Source: Sulfurospirillum barnesii SES-3
GTDB lineage: Bacteria > Campylobacterota > Campylobacteria > Campylobacterales > Sulfurospirillaceae
DNA length: 64,000 nucleotides
NCBI RefSeq assembly: GCF_000265295.1
Contig: NC_018002.1
Location: 1,736,001-1,800,000, forward strand
Direction: 5' to 3'
Numbering within the stretch: the stretch's first letter is position 1; every line of letters begins with the position of its first letter. This document shows positions 51,612 to 60,663 of this stretch, piece after piece. The notes under the pieces are model-generated. The model had not been told where the DNA came from. It worked only from the letters and a program-made list of their open reading frames with translations, and ran no database searches. The position numbers were made by a program, and so were the translations under genes.

Positions 51612-54317
51612 CTATTGGTAGCATGATTTTATTTTACATGTAACACGTTTTTCTACTTCCATCACAAGGTAGATAACAAAACTTGATGCCAAAACAATGC
51701 CCCACTCAAAAGCCCCCAATGGCGCACTGTTAAAAATCTGATTCATCCATGGCATATAGGTAAAAAGAAGCTGTAAAAAGCTCATCAGCAATACACCATA
51801 AATCGCATACAGATTGCTAAAAACACCGATTTCAAACATCGAATAGCGCAATGAACGGCAGTTGAAAAGATAAAACATTTCTCCAAAAACAAATATATTA
51901 ACCACCACCGTACGGGCTACCGTTTCGCCCAAACTCTCGACCAAATAGAAAAAAGCACCAAAAGCATGCACAACCAATAAAAAAGCAACCATCACCACTT
52001 TGCGCAGCAAATCATTCGTTAAAATGGGCTCTTTTGGATTTCGAGGTGCTCTTTGCATTAAAAAGTGCTCTTTATGCTCATACGCCAATGTAATACCAAG
52101 AAAAATGGCAGTGGACATATTAATCCACAAAATCTGAACAGGTAAGATGGGCAGTAAAACCCCTGCAAAAATTGTACATAAAATAATCAACCCCTCACCA
52201 ACACTGGTCGGAAGCGTCCATGTAATAAATTTAATAATATTGTCAAAAACACCCCGTCCCTCTTCGATGGCGTCTTTGATGGTTAAAAAATTATCATCCG
52301 TTAAAATCATATCCGCAGACTCTTTGGCAACCTCTGTTCCTGTGATGCCCATCGCAATGCCAATGTTGGCTTGCCTAAGAGCAGGTGCGTCATTGACTCC
52401 ATCGCCTGTCATCGCAACAATATGCCCATTGGCTTGTAGCGCCCTCACCAAACGAAGCTTTTGCTCAGGTGCAATACGTGCAAAAACATTCACATACCCC
52501 AACATCTCCCGCAACGTATGTTCATCTAAGGTCTCTATCTCCTTGCCCGTTAAAACAGCTTTTTTTTCATCCAACACAATGCCAATTTCATGCGCAATGG
52601 CTTTTGCGGTCATAGCATGGTCACCCGTAATCATCTTAACACCAATACCTGCCTCGTAACAACTCTTAATCGACTCTTTAACGCCAATGCGAGGGGGATC
52701 CATCATGCCCTGAAGACCTAAGAAAATCAATCCCTTTTCAAAATGGTGGTGCCCAAGTGAGTCTATTTTCTCCTCAAAAAAACACTTTGCAAAGGCTAAA
52801 ATACGAAGCCCTTGCGATGCCATAGCATCGGCATGCATGACAATCGTCTCTTTATCAATGGGAACAATCTGTGCATGCGCATCCATCATGCTCTCACAAC
52901 GCTCCAATATCTTCTCCACAGAGCCTTTAGCATAGGCAAAATGAAGATTTTTCTCCTGCAACGATTGATAGGAAATTGCCATATATTGGTATTCTGATTC
53001 AAAAGCAAGGGTATCCACACGTTCAAACTCACGCATTAAGCCCTCATCATGAATGCCACCCTTTTTAGCCGAAACAATCAACGCCCCCTCCGTAGGGTCT
53101 CCTTCAATGATATAGCTATGCGCTACTTTCACATGACGTGCCGTGCTGCATAAAACTCCTGAAACAAGCATCTCATAAAGTGCACTTTCTTTTTGAGGAA
53201 CAAAAGGAATTCCCTCCGCTAAAATCTCCCCTTTTGGCTCATACCCACTGCCACTAAGGGCATAAAAAGAACCTCCTGCGTACATTTGAGTCACGCTCAT
53301 GGCATTTTGTGTTAAGGTACCTGTTTTATCGGAGCAAATGACCGTAATACTGCCTAATGTCTCCACCGCTGGGAGTTTTCGAATAATGGCATTTTTGAGT
53401 GCCATTTGTGCTACACCTATGGCTAAAATAATGGTCATCGCCGCAGGCAATCCCTCAGGAATTGCCCCCACAGCCAATGCCACCGATGCCATAAACATCG
53501 CCTCACTCTCCTCTCCTCGCAACACACCCACCAAAAAAGTAATGATGGCCATCACGACAATGGCATACAAAACCTGTAAGGAAAAAGAGGCGATTTTTTG
53601 CGTTAAAGGCGTTTGAAGTACCTCCGCAGACGAGATAAGCGCATTGATTTTACCTATTTGTGTCGCATCCCCTACTTCAACCACCACCCCAATGCCATGC
53701 CCATATGTCACCAGCGTTGAAGCAAAAAGCATCGTCGTACGATCGGCTAAAAGTGTCTCTTGTGGTAAAATGCCAACTTGCTTTTCAACAGAAATTGACT
53801 CTCCCGTCAATAAAGCTTCATCCACCTGCAATGTTTTAGCATACAGCAGTTTTAAATCAGCAGGAACTTTATCGCCTGAATAGAGGATAACCACATCGCC
53901 AACCACCAACTCTTGCGCATCGACAAGCACTTTTTGTCCCTCACGCAACACCGTAATGCTATTTTTGCTCATTTTAGAGAGTGCTTCAATGGCTTTGAGC
54001 GCCTTCGCTTCTTGAATGTACCCAATCAATGCGTTCACAAAGACAACCGCAAAAATAACCCCACAATCCACCCACTCTTCAAGCAATGCCGTTATCACAC
54101 ACGCTAGGAGTAAAATGTAAATGAGCGGTTGATGAAATTGAAGCAGAAAAAGCCTCCATGCAGGAAGATTCTTCTGTTGGGTCAAGTTATTTACCCCGTA
54201 CGTCTCACGCCTTTTTTCAATCTCATCAAAGCGTAAACCAACAGCTTCTTCCACATCCAATTGCGCTAAAACGTCTTTTGAGCTTAGCGTATGCCAGAAT
54301 CTTTTTTCTGCTTCCAT
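51612..54317 (-). CDS. P-type cation-transporting ATPase, P2 type
   Basis: A 901-residue pump. It has an N-terminal cation-ATPase domain, TGES in the actuator domain, PEGLP in helix 4, the phosphorylated Asp in CSDKTGTLTQNA, and MTGDGVNDAPALR. Helix 6 reads LWINMSTAIFLG, lacking the Asp found in Ca2+ pumps at this point, so the ion is uncertain. The start is ATG 54317 behind AGGAG; a longer reading to 54371 overlaps the Sel1 gene. The Sel1 gene ends eight bases upstream. One TTACATGTAA (51634) near the C-terminus. Confidence 0.9.
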   Translation of the reverse strand: MEAEKRFWHTLSSKDVLAQLDVEEAVGLRFDEIEKRRETYGVNNLTQQKNLPAWRLFLLQFHQPLIYILLLACVITALLEEWVDCGVIFAVVFVNALIGYIQEAKALKAIEALSKMSKNSITVLREGQKVLVDAQELVVGDVVILYSGDKVPADLKLLYAKTLQVDEALLTGESISVEKQVGILPQETLLADRTTMLFASTLVTYGHGIGVVVEVGDATQIGKINALISSAEVLQTPLTQKIASFSLQVLYAIVVMAIITFLVGVLRGEESEAMFMASVALAVGAIPEGLPAAMTIILAIGVAQMALKNAIIRKLPAVETLGSITVICSDKTGTLTQNAMSVTQMYAGGSFYALSGSGYEPKGEILAEGIPFVPQKESALYEMLVSGVLCSTARHVKVAHSYIIEGDPTEGALIVSAKKGGIHDEGLMREFERVDTLAFESEYQYMAISYQSLQEKNLHFAYAKGSVEKILERCESMMDAHAQIVPIDKETIVMHADAMASQGLRILAFAKCFFEEKIDSLGHHHFEKGLIFLGLQGMMDPPRIGVKESIKSCYEAGIGVKMITGDHAMTAKAIAHEIGIVLDEKKAVLTGKEIETLDEHTLREMLGYVNVFARIAPEQKLRLVRALQANGHIVAMTGDGVNDAPALRQANIGIAMGITGTEVAKESADMILTDDNFLTIKDAIEEGRGVFDNIIKFITWTLPTSVGEGLIILCTIFAGVLLPILPVQILWINMSTAIFLGITLAYEHKEHFLMQRAPRNPKEPILTNDLLRKVVMVAFLLVVHAFGAFFYLVESLGETVARTVVVNIFVFGEMFYLFNCRSLRYSMFEIGVFSNLYAIYGVLLMSFLQLLFTYMPWMNQIFNSAPLGAFEWGIVLASSFVIYLVMEVEKRVTCKIKSCYQ

Positions 54318-54325
54318 GAACGCTC

Positions 54326-55009
54326 CTAATACCACCTTTGATTTGCTTTTACAATCTCTGCATTTTTGCACCCACTTACCTCACCTAATTCGCATGCGTT
54401 TTTAAATGCTTCAAAGGCTTTTTTTTCATTTTGGCTTACCCCTTGCCCATAATAATACATCTCACCTAAACGTGAACATGCATGCGCCACACCCACATCA
54501 CACGCCCTTTGATAGTAAATTGCTGCGTCCACAAAATTTTCATCCTGTTCGTAGCGTAAGGCTAAATAATCACAACTACTGCCCACACCATAGTTACACG
54601 CCCTATCGTGATAATCCACTGCTTGTTGCAAATCTTCTCCTACCCCTGCGCCATTTTCGTACATCAACGCCACACTCGCACACCCTTCCCCGTCGCCTAG
54701 GATACACGCTCGCTCATACCACTGAAGTGCTAAAGAGAGATTTTTCCCAGCATGTCCGCTTTCATACATATACCCCACATTGGCACACCCAAGTCCTAGT
54801 CCTAGCTCACAAGCTCGTGTGTATAACGCTTTGGCACGTGAAAAACTCTGCAAAACCCCATCGCCTGAGTGGTACATGGCGCCTAAGGCGACACACGCTT
54901 TAGCATCACCCCTATCGCATGCATTTTGCAGTGCACTTTCTCGCTCAAAATCAAGCCCATACACCAGTGTTGTCATAACAATTGCTATCATAAAAAAGTA
55001 TTTTTTCAT
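54326..55009 (-). CDS. Exported Sel1-like repeat protein, Hcp family
   Basis: A 227-residue protein with a signal peptide (1-~18) and about five to six Sel1-like repeats of 36 residues, each with a Cys pair such as ACELGLGLGCANVGYMYESG and ACDVGVAHACSRLGEMYYYG. The pattern matches the cysteine-rich proteins (HcpA type) of Helicobacter and relatives, which form disulfide-linked helical hairpins in the periplasm or outside. Role unknown. MKKYFF at 55009 is a better signal-peptide start than the ATG two codons earlier. Confidence 0.87.
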   Translation of the reverse strand: MKKYFFMIAIVMTTLVYGLDFERESALQNACDRGDAKACVALGAMYHSGDGVLQSFSRAKALYTRACELGLGLGCANVGYMYESGHAGKNLSLALQWYERACILGDGEGCASVALMYENGAGVGEDLQQAVDYHDRACNYGVGSSCDYLALRYEQDENFVDAAIYYQRACDVGVAHACSRLGEMYYYGQGVSQNEKKAFEAFKNACELGEVSGCKNAEIVKANQRWY

Positions 55010-55048
55010 GTGCATTCCTTGTCATTATTTGACTGATTATATTACAAT

Positions 55049-55867
55049 ATGGCTATGAAACCAACAAAAACAACCATCATCGCTTATGAAAAAGCTCCCT
55101 TTGTGCAGATTCGCCAAACCCTTCAAAGTGAGAGAGCATACGAAACCCATGCCCACACGACGCTTTCCATTGGTTTCATGGTAGAAGGAGAAACCTCGTT
55201 TCAAACACCATCTGGCGCATTTCTTTTACAACAAGGCGCATTAGCGGTGATTCCACCTTTGATGCAGCACGCCTGCAATCCCCTAGCACATCAAGCTCGA
55301 AGTTACGTGATGGTCTATTTTGAGCCTGCATTTTGCGCACGCCTTCAATCACACTTGTTTCATCAGCCTACTACCGAGCTCTTAGCTCTTAAAAATCCTC
55401 TTATCTATCACCAAGAACTCTATGAGGAATTTGTCACCCTTATAGATGCGCTCATTTGTGGCTATGAGCCTTTACATGTAAAGGCACTCGAACAATGGTT
55501 AGAGCGCTTTTTATGGCTCTACACACAAAATGTTTTGCCCACAACACCCGCTCCTACCTTGCAATCCATAGCGCATTTTTTAACACAACGTCTGGATGAA
55601 ACACCCAGCCTTCAAGACTTAGCAAAGCGCTTTTCCTACAACCCTTATGTGCTCTTACGTCATTTTAAAAAAGCCTATGGCACAACCCCAAAACGCTACG
55701 CTTTACAGCTTAAAATAGAACTTGCTAAAAAATTGCTCCAAGAAGGAATGCCCGCTTCTTTGTGTGCGCATTATTGTGGATTTGTGGATCAAAGCCATTT
55801 TCAGCGCTTCTTCAAACGCCACACCGCACTCACCCCAAAAGAGTACCACGTCAATTTTGTACAATAA
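55049..55867 (+). CDS. AraC family transcriptional regulator
   Basis: A 272-residue regulator with an N-terminal cupin ligand-binding domain (THAHTTLSIGFMVEGETSF) and a C-terminal double helix-turn-helix (LQDLAKRFSYNPYVLLRHFKKAYGTTPKRYALQLK). The second helix region includes CGFVDQSHFQRFFKRHTALTPKEY. It is read together with the LysE exporter 45 bases downstream and probably controls it. One TTACATGTAA inside (55472) and one between the two genes (55891). Confidence 0.9.
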   Translation: MAMKPTKTTIIAYEKAPFVQIRQTLQSERAYETHAHTTLSIGFMVEGETSFQTPSGAFLLQQGALAVIPPLMQHACNPLAHQARSYVMVYFEPAFCARLQSHLFHQPTTELLALKNPLIYHQELYEEFVTLIDALICGYEPLHVKALEQWLERFLWLYTQNVLPTTPAPTLQSIAHFLTQRLDETPSLQDLAKRFSYNPYVLLRHFKKAYGTTPKRYALQLKIELAKKLLQEGMPASLCAHYCGFVDQSHFQRFFKRHTALTPKEYHVNFVQ

Positions 55868-55912
55868 TTTTTTTCATCTTTTCCCTATGCTTACATGTAA
55901 AAAAGGTAGGCA

Positions 55913-56530
55913 ATGTTTGGCAGTGAATTTTTAACGCTTACGAGTATCTATTTTCTTGCACTTCTAAGCCCAGGGCAAGATTTTTTTCTGATTATGAAAC
56001 ATGCGCTCACGCATGGGTATCAAAAAGCATGGTGGGTCTGTTTGGGAGTGGCAAGCGGTAATGCATTCTACATCACCCTTGCGTATATGGGGCATCATGC
56101 CCTAACGCAGTTTCCTATCGTGATGGTGGTCATTGAAGCAGGTGGAGCGTGTTTTTTACTCTATTTGGGTATTTTGCTTTTATTATCCAAAAAACAACAC
56201 GTAGAAACATCCTTACATGTAAAAACAAGGCTCGCCTCAAAACTCTTCTTTCAAGGCTTGTTCTCAGCACTGTTAAACCCTAAAAATATTCTCTTTTATT
56301 TTTCACTGCTTTTTACCATTATTAAACCTGAACAGCTTTTACATGTAAAGATTTTTTACGCTTTTTGGATGATTGGACTTTTGCTTCTTTGGGATGGTTT
56401 TGTGGCATTTTTATTTGGCAATACCAAAGCTTTGAAGCTTCTGCCTTATGTGCATTATATTCAAAAAATGATTGGTGTTTTTTTCATTCTCTTCGCACTT
56501 CATCTCTTTGTAACGGGGTTCGCCAAATAA
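55913..56530 (+). CDS. LysE/RhtB family amino-acid exporter
   Basis: A 205-residue membrane protein with six predicted helices and the LysE start LALLSPGQDFFLIMKHALTHGYQKAWWVCLGVASGN. Family members export amino acids or homoserine-type compounds; this substrate is unknown. The upstream AraC gene suggests inducible expression. Its 3' end overlaps the convergent lipocalin gene by 47 bases. Two TTACATGTAA copies (56213, 56339). Confidence 0.88.
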   Translation: MFGSEFLTLTSIYFLALLSPGQDFFLIMKHALTHGYQKAWWVCLGVASGNAFYITLAYMGHHALTQFPIVMVVIEAGGACFLLYLGILLLLSKKQHVETSLHVKTRLASKLFFQGLFSALLNPKNILFYFSLLFTIIKPEQLLHVKIFYAFWMIGLLLLWDGFVAFLFGNTKALKLLPYVHYIQKMIGVFFILFALHLFVTGFAK

Positions 56531-57008
56531 TCTTTTCTGTATCAAACCCCAAATAATTGGCATAAGAGAGCAAACGGCTAAGGACATCTTCGTCTATCGT
56601 TGGGGTACGTGAGAGAATCCAAAAATAGCGTTTGCTCGGCTCACTCACCATCGCATACGAATAATCCTCCGCCACATCCACAATCCAATAATCCCCATAA
56701 AAAGGCCAAAAGAAGGTGACTTTAAGCTTAGCCCTACTCACCTCATCCACCACTTTTGCCCGACCGTATGCCACGTTCTTTTTCTGTGTCGCACGCTTGA
56801 AACAGCTATTTTCAACCCCTATCATCCCATCGTCTCGTAGCGTATAAAAGGCTTCTACCTCATCACATCCTCGCTCAAAGGAGTGGTCAAACCGTGCGAT
56901 TTCATACCACCTGCCAAGGTAACGCTCCATGTCTACGGAAGGAACCGTAGGCAATTCATATGCAAAAGCATTCAAAAAAACAAGCGCCATAAGCCATAAT
57001 TTATGCAT
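56484..57008 (-). CDS. Lipocalin (Blc-type)
   Basis: A 174-residue exported protein with a signal peptide (1-16) and the lipocalin signature YLGRWYEIARFDHSFERGC at ~30, then VAYGRAKV and FWPFYGDYWIVDVAEDYSYAMVSEP. Blc-type lipocalins carry lysophospholipids or fatty acids. No lipobox is present, so it seems to be soluble in the periplasm. It directly follows the RND/MMPL gene (stop and start adjoin), suggesting a shared lipid-transport role. Confidence 0.9.
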   Translation of the reverse strand: MHKLWLMALVFLNAFAYELPTVPSVDMERYLGRWYEIARFDHSFERGCDEVEAFYTLRDDGMIGVENSCFKRATQKKNVAYGRAKVVDEVSRAKLKVTFFWPFYGDYWIVDVAEDYSYAMVSEPSKRYFWILSRTPTIDEDVLSRLLSYANYLGFDTEKIIWRTPLQRDEVRRE

Positions 57009-59486
57009 TTATACCTCTTTTTTTGTATACCCAAAAGGTTTAAAAAGCAACACCAAAAGCGGTGAAAAAAGCAAATCTGAGATGATAGCTATCATCAACA
57101 CAATCACCGTTAAAAGCCCAAAAATCAGCGTTGGAATAAAGTTGGATGTCACCATGACCAAAAAGCCTACAATGGTGGCAAGTGAGTAGTAAAACATCCC
57201 AAACGCAATACTTCCATGGGCTCTGTGCATGGATGCGACGTAGTTGCCATCAAGGGCGAGTTCTTCTCTAAAGCGGTAGTAGTAGTGAATAGTATTGTCC
57301 ACCGTAATGCCAAGCGCAATGGAGGCTATGGTAATGCTCATCATATCCAGCGGAATATTAAACACCCCCATAATGCCAAAAATGACACTCACAGGCACCA
57401 TATTAACCGTCATCGCCAACAACGCTACTTTGAGGGAACGGAATAAAAACAAAAACATCGAACCCAAACTTAATACCGCTAAACCAAGGGTGGAAATTTG
57501 AGACGAAAAGAGCGATTGGAGCATGTTGTTGTAAAGTACCATCATTCCTACCAGTTTGTAATCCTCTTGTGGCAGGCCTACGGTTGTTTGTAATTCGTTT
57601 TGAATTTTCTCCAAAAGTTCTGAGCGTCTTAAATTCGGATTAGAATCCACCATGCGCACCACAAAACGTGCCTCATCGTGCTCGATGTTCACATAAGGCG
57701 TTAAAATGACTTTTTTATAGACCTCAGGAAGCTCATTGTAAAGCAGTGCCAACTCAAAGGTGTCAAAATCTTTCCCCTCTTTTAAAATGCGCCCTACTTT
57801 AGAGAGTGTACCCAAAGAGGAAACATTTCCCACTTCTGGCAAAGACTCCAAATAATCATGCACCTTTAAAATGGTCTGCATTTTTTGCGCAGTAAACCAG
57901 TACTGAGCTTCAGCATTTTTCTCTTCAAATTCGGCTTCAAACTCATCAAGCACACCCTTGTCTTTGCCTTGTGCAACATCCACTTTAGGCAGACGTACGA
58001 CAATTTCAAGCGGCGTGGTTCCGCCTAGTTCATTGTCGATTTTTTGCATCCCTTTGTAAATTTCCGTGCTCTCTTTAAAATAGTTAATAAAACTGTTCTC
58101 CACCACCAAACGGCTCACCCCAAAAAGGCTAAACAGCGCAATAAGTACCACCACACTTAAAATAACCCCACGGCGTTTTTCAACAATACGTGCAAAGGTG
58201 GCATTTAAGGTAAAGGCATTATCAAAAATCATCACAGGCGCCTTTTTCTCCAACAGCATCAGCATCGAAGGAAACAGTAAATAGGTCACAATTAAAGAGA
58301 CACTCACCCCAATGTTCATCATATTTCCAAGGTCGATGATAGGCACAATATCACAGGTCATTAAAGAGCCAAATCCCGCCACAGAGGTTAAAATAACAAA
58401 AACAGAGGGAACACTCATGCGTTTTAAAGTCACACCAATCAGCTCTTGTTGCGTAAAGTGTGGATAAACCTGATACTCTTCTCTGTAACACACAATTAAA
58501 TGAATCACCAAAGAGAGCGTGGTAATGAGTTGCATCGCAATGTAATTGGACGAAATCACCGTAATCTCTAAGCCCAAAAGAGCATTGATGCCCACGGTGA
58601 TGACCACCGCACTAAAGGAAGCAACAATAGGCAAAACCACAAAGCGCACTTGCCTAAAAATAACCCATAAGATAAGAATCATAATAAGTAAAATAGCAAT
58701 GCCATAATTGGCAATATCGCTTTTGACAAAGCTAATCATGTCATCAGCAATCATCATCACGCCACCTAAAAAGAGTTCACCCTCACTTTTAAAGGGAGCC
58801 ATGACCGCTCGAACCCGCTCAATCATCTCATGCGTTTGGTCACGCGTACTATCCCTATAGGCTTTAAAGGCTTGCTTCGCTTCTTCGTACTGCACCTTTT
58901 CTTCTGAGTTCAAAGCTCGCTCTTGCGCTAAAATCATGTACTGATTGCGTTTACTTAAAAGCTCTGTGTACCTGACATCATCTTTGAGATTGAGTAAAAT
59001 CGCTGTCGTTTTAAAATCAGCACTGACAAGATTGTTAGCATACAAAGGGCTGGTGGTGAGCTCTTTTTGGACTAAAGCTTTATCAACACCACTAGACTCA
59101 AGGGTTTGAACATTGCCCACCACATCTTTAATGGGGCGAATAGGACTTTCAAGCAAAGGGACATCCAGAATGGATGTAATACTCTCAACCCCTTCTATGG
59201 TTAAAAGGGCTTCTTTTAACTGAGAAATGCTCGCTAGGGTCGTGTCGCTTAAAAGAGGCTCTTTAGGCGTAAAAGCAATCACCAAATAATCAGGACTCAC
59301 ATAACGCCCATGCACTTCACGGGTGAGTTTTAAGTCTTTATCGTTTTCAAGTAAAAGCGTTTCAGCGGAGGCATCAATGCTTAAATACTGTGCGTAATAG
59401 CCAAAGATACCTGTTAAAAGCGCAACAAACAGAAGGGTTGCTTTAAAATAAGTGGTCACAAAACGGGTGTAAAATGTTATTAACAT
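57009..59486 (-). CDS. RND superfamily exporter, MMPL/HpnN-like
   Basis: An 825-residue inner-membrane protein with two repeats, each having one helix, a large periplasmic domain and about five helices (IANYGIAILLIMILILWVIF; TLGLAVLSLGSMFLFLFRS). Helix motifs such as ITVDNTIHYYYRFREEL are typical of the MMPL/HpnN-type lipid exporters and not of AcrB pumps. No adaptor or TolC gene accompanies it. It lies between an LpxR-like gene and a lipocalin gene, which points to lipid export. Confidence 0.86.
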   Translation of the reverse strand: MLITFYTRFVTTYFKATLLFVALLTGIFGYYAQYLSIDASAETLLLENDKDLKLTREVHGRYVSPDYLVIAFTPKEPLLSDTTLASISQLKEALLTIEGVESITSILDVPLLESPIRPIKDVVGNVQTLESSGVDKALVQKELTTSPLYANNLVSADFKTTAILLNLKDDVRYTELLSKRNQYMILAQERALNSEEKVQYEEAKQAFKAYRDSTRDQTHEMIERVRAVMAPFKSEGELFLGGVMMIADDMISFVKSDIANYGIAILLIMILILWVIFRQVRFVVLPIVASFSAVVITVGINALLGLEITVISSNYIAMQLITTLSLVIHLIVCYREEYQVYPHFTQQELIGVTLKRMSVPSVFVILTSVAGFGSLMTCDIVPIIDLGNMMNIGVSVSLIVTYLLFPSMLMLLEKKAPVMIFDNAFTLNATFARIVEKRRGVILSVVVLIALFSLFGVSRLVVENSFINYFKESTEIYKGMQKIDNELGGTTPLEIVVRLPKVDVAQGKDKGVLDEFEAEFEEKNAEAQYWFTAQKMQTILKVHDYLESLPEVGNVSSLGTLSKVGRILKEGKDFDTFELALLYNELPEVYKKVILTPYVNIEHDEARFVVRMVDSNPNLRRSELLEKIQNELQTTVGLPQEDYKLVGMMVLYNNMLQSLFSSQISTLGLAVLSLGSMFLFLFRSLKVALLAMTVNMVPVSVIFGIMGVFNIPLDMMSITIASIALGITVDNTIHYYYRFREELALDGNYVASMHRAHGSIAFGMFYYSLATIVGFLVMVTSNFIPTLIFGLLTVIVLMIAIISDLLFSPLLVLLFKPFGYTKKEV

Positions 59487-59582
59487 AGCGCAACTTTCGT
59501 ACTAAAATTCATAAGGATTGCGCGTATTTTAGCCTAATTTCGCTTATAGCACCTTACACCCTTTTCTACGTTGATAAAGGGC

Positions 59583-60530
59583 TTAATTCCACTTCCAAAC
59601 AAGGTTCATTCCACCTGTTTTTTCATTGGAAGAGCGTCCCCCTTTATAGTCAATATCAACAGATTTTAGGTAAAAAGAGAGTTGTATTTCATCGTAAAAG
59701 AAATCAAGTGAGACTTTTTCACCGACAATGGCATTCATTTTCTTCAAGCGGTACCCCTTATCAATCGCCTCATCAATGAGATAATAACTCTCTACACCAT
59801 TGTAAAAAGCACCCAAAGAGAGCGCCCATTGAAAACTCTTAGGTGCTTCATGATGGAGCAGTAAACTCTCATTTGCCCCAATATAATTTCCCATCGTAAC
59901 AAAACTTTTCATAGGAACACTGCTAAGACGTAACGCTCCACCAACCAATGCCCCCGTATAAAAAGTACCTACATCCCCACGGACATTTGTACTCACATCA
60001 AAGCTCATATCGCCCAGCGATACAGGCGCTGTTTTATAACCCACCTGATAAGAAGCCCCGTACATCACTTCATCATTCAACTGATATTCCCACCCTTTAG
60101 GCTTACTGTGCCCAATCAAGGAGTGAAACCCTTTTTGTATGCCCTCTGCTTGCGTTGAAGGGCCTACCATTCCCACATTCACACCCGCTTCATGGAAAAA
60201 ATGCTCTGAAGATTTATACGCCAAAAGGTTAATACCCATATAACCAGCATAAGGCAAATCATCTAAATTTTTCGTTTTTCGTTTTTTATCCTCAGGGGTG
60301 AAAATGGCATGCGAGAAAGAAAGAGCAACATTTTTTTGTGGTAAATCAATAAAGGGTAGCACATCAAAAGATGTGGTATCATTCTCCCCCATCCACGTAA
60401 AATAAACCCCATTGGTGTAGTGATGATCTTTGCCTACTAAAGCATCATTTTCCAATACAAGCGATGTGGTATCCGCATACACAAGTGTTACACACGCCAA
60501 CAACATACTTTTTTTTAGCCCATTTATCAT
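59583..60530 (-). CDS. lpxR: LpxR-like lipid A 3'-O-deacylase (outer membrane)
   Basis: A 315-residue outer-membrane beta-barrel of the LpxR (DUF2219) family, with a signal peptide (1-~19) and the family start TTSLVLENDALVGKDHHYTNGVYFTW. The Asn-Asp after Glu in END corresponds to calcium-binding and catalytic residues of LpxR. The chain ends with an aromatic/terminal barrel strand (MNLVWKWN). LpxR removes the 3' acyloxyacyl group from lipid A. Start MINGLKK at 60530 with GGAG upstream. It precedes the RND/MMPL and lipocalin genes. Confidence 0.83.
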   Translation of the reverse strand: MINGLKKSMLLACVTLVYADTTSLVLENDALVGKDHHYTNGVYFTWMGENDTTSFDVLPFIDLPQKNVALSFSHAIFTPEDKKRKTKNLDDLPYAGYMGINLLAYKSSEHFFHEAGVNVGMVGPSTQAEGIQKGFHSLIGHSKPKGWEYQLNDEVMYGASYQVGYKTAPVSLGDMSFDVSTNVRGDVGTFYTGALVGGALRLSSVPMKSFVTMGNYIGANESLLLHHEAPKSFQWALSLGAFYNGVESYYLIDEAIDKGYRLKKMNAIVGEKVSLDFFYDEIQLSFYLKSVDIDYKGGRSSNEKTGGMNLVWKWN

Positions 60531-60663
60531 TCGTTTACTCCACAACAACAATTTTGCGCAAAAGTATAACAAAAATAGCACAAAATGTTCGCTAAGCTCT
60601 TGTAAAACATATGGGGGAAATGCTAACGCAAAGTATCGCAGGGGCGTTTACATGTAAAAGGTT

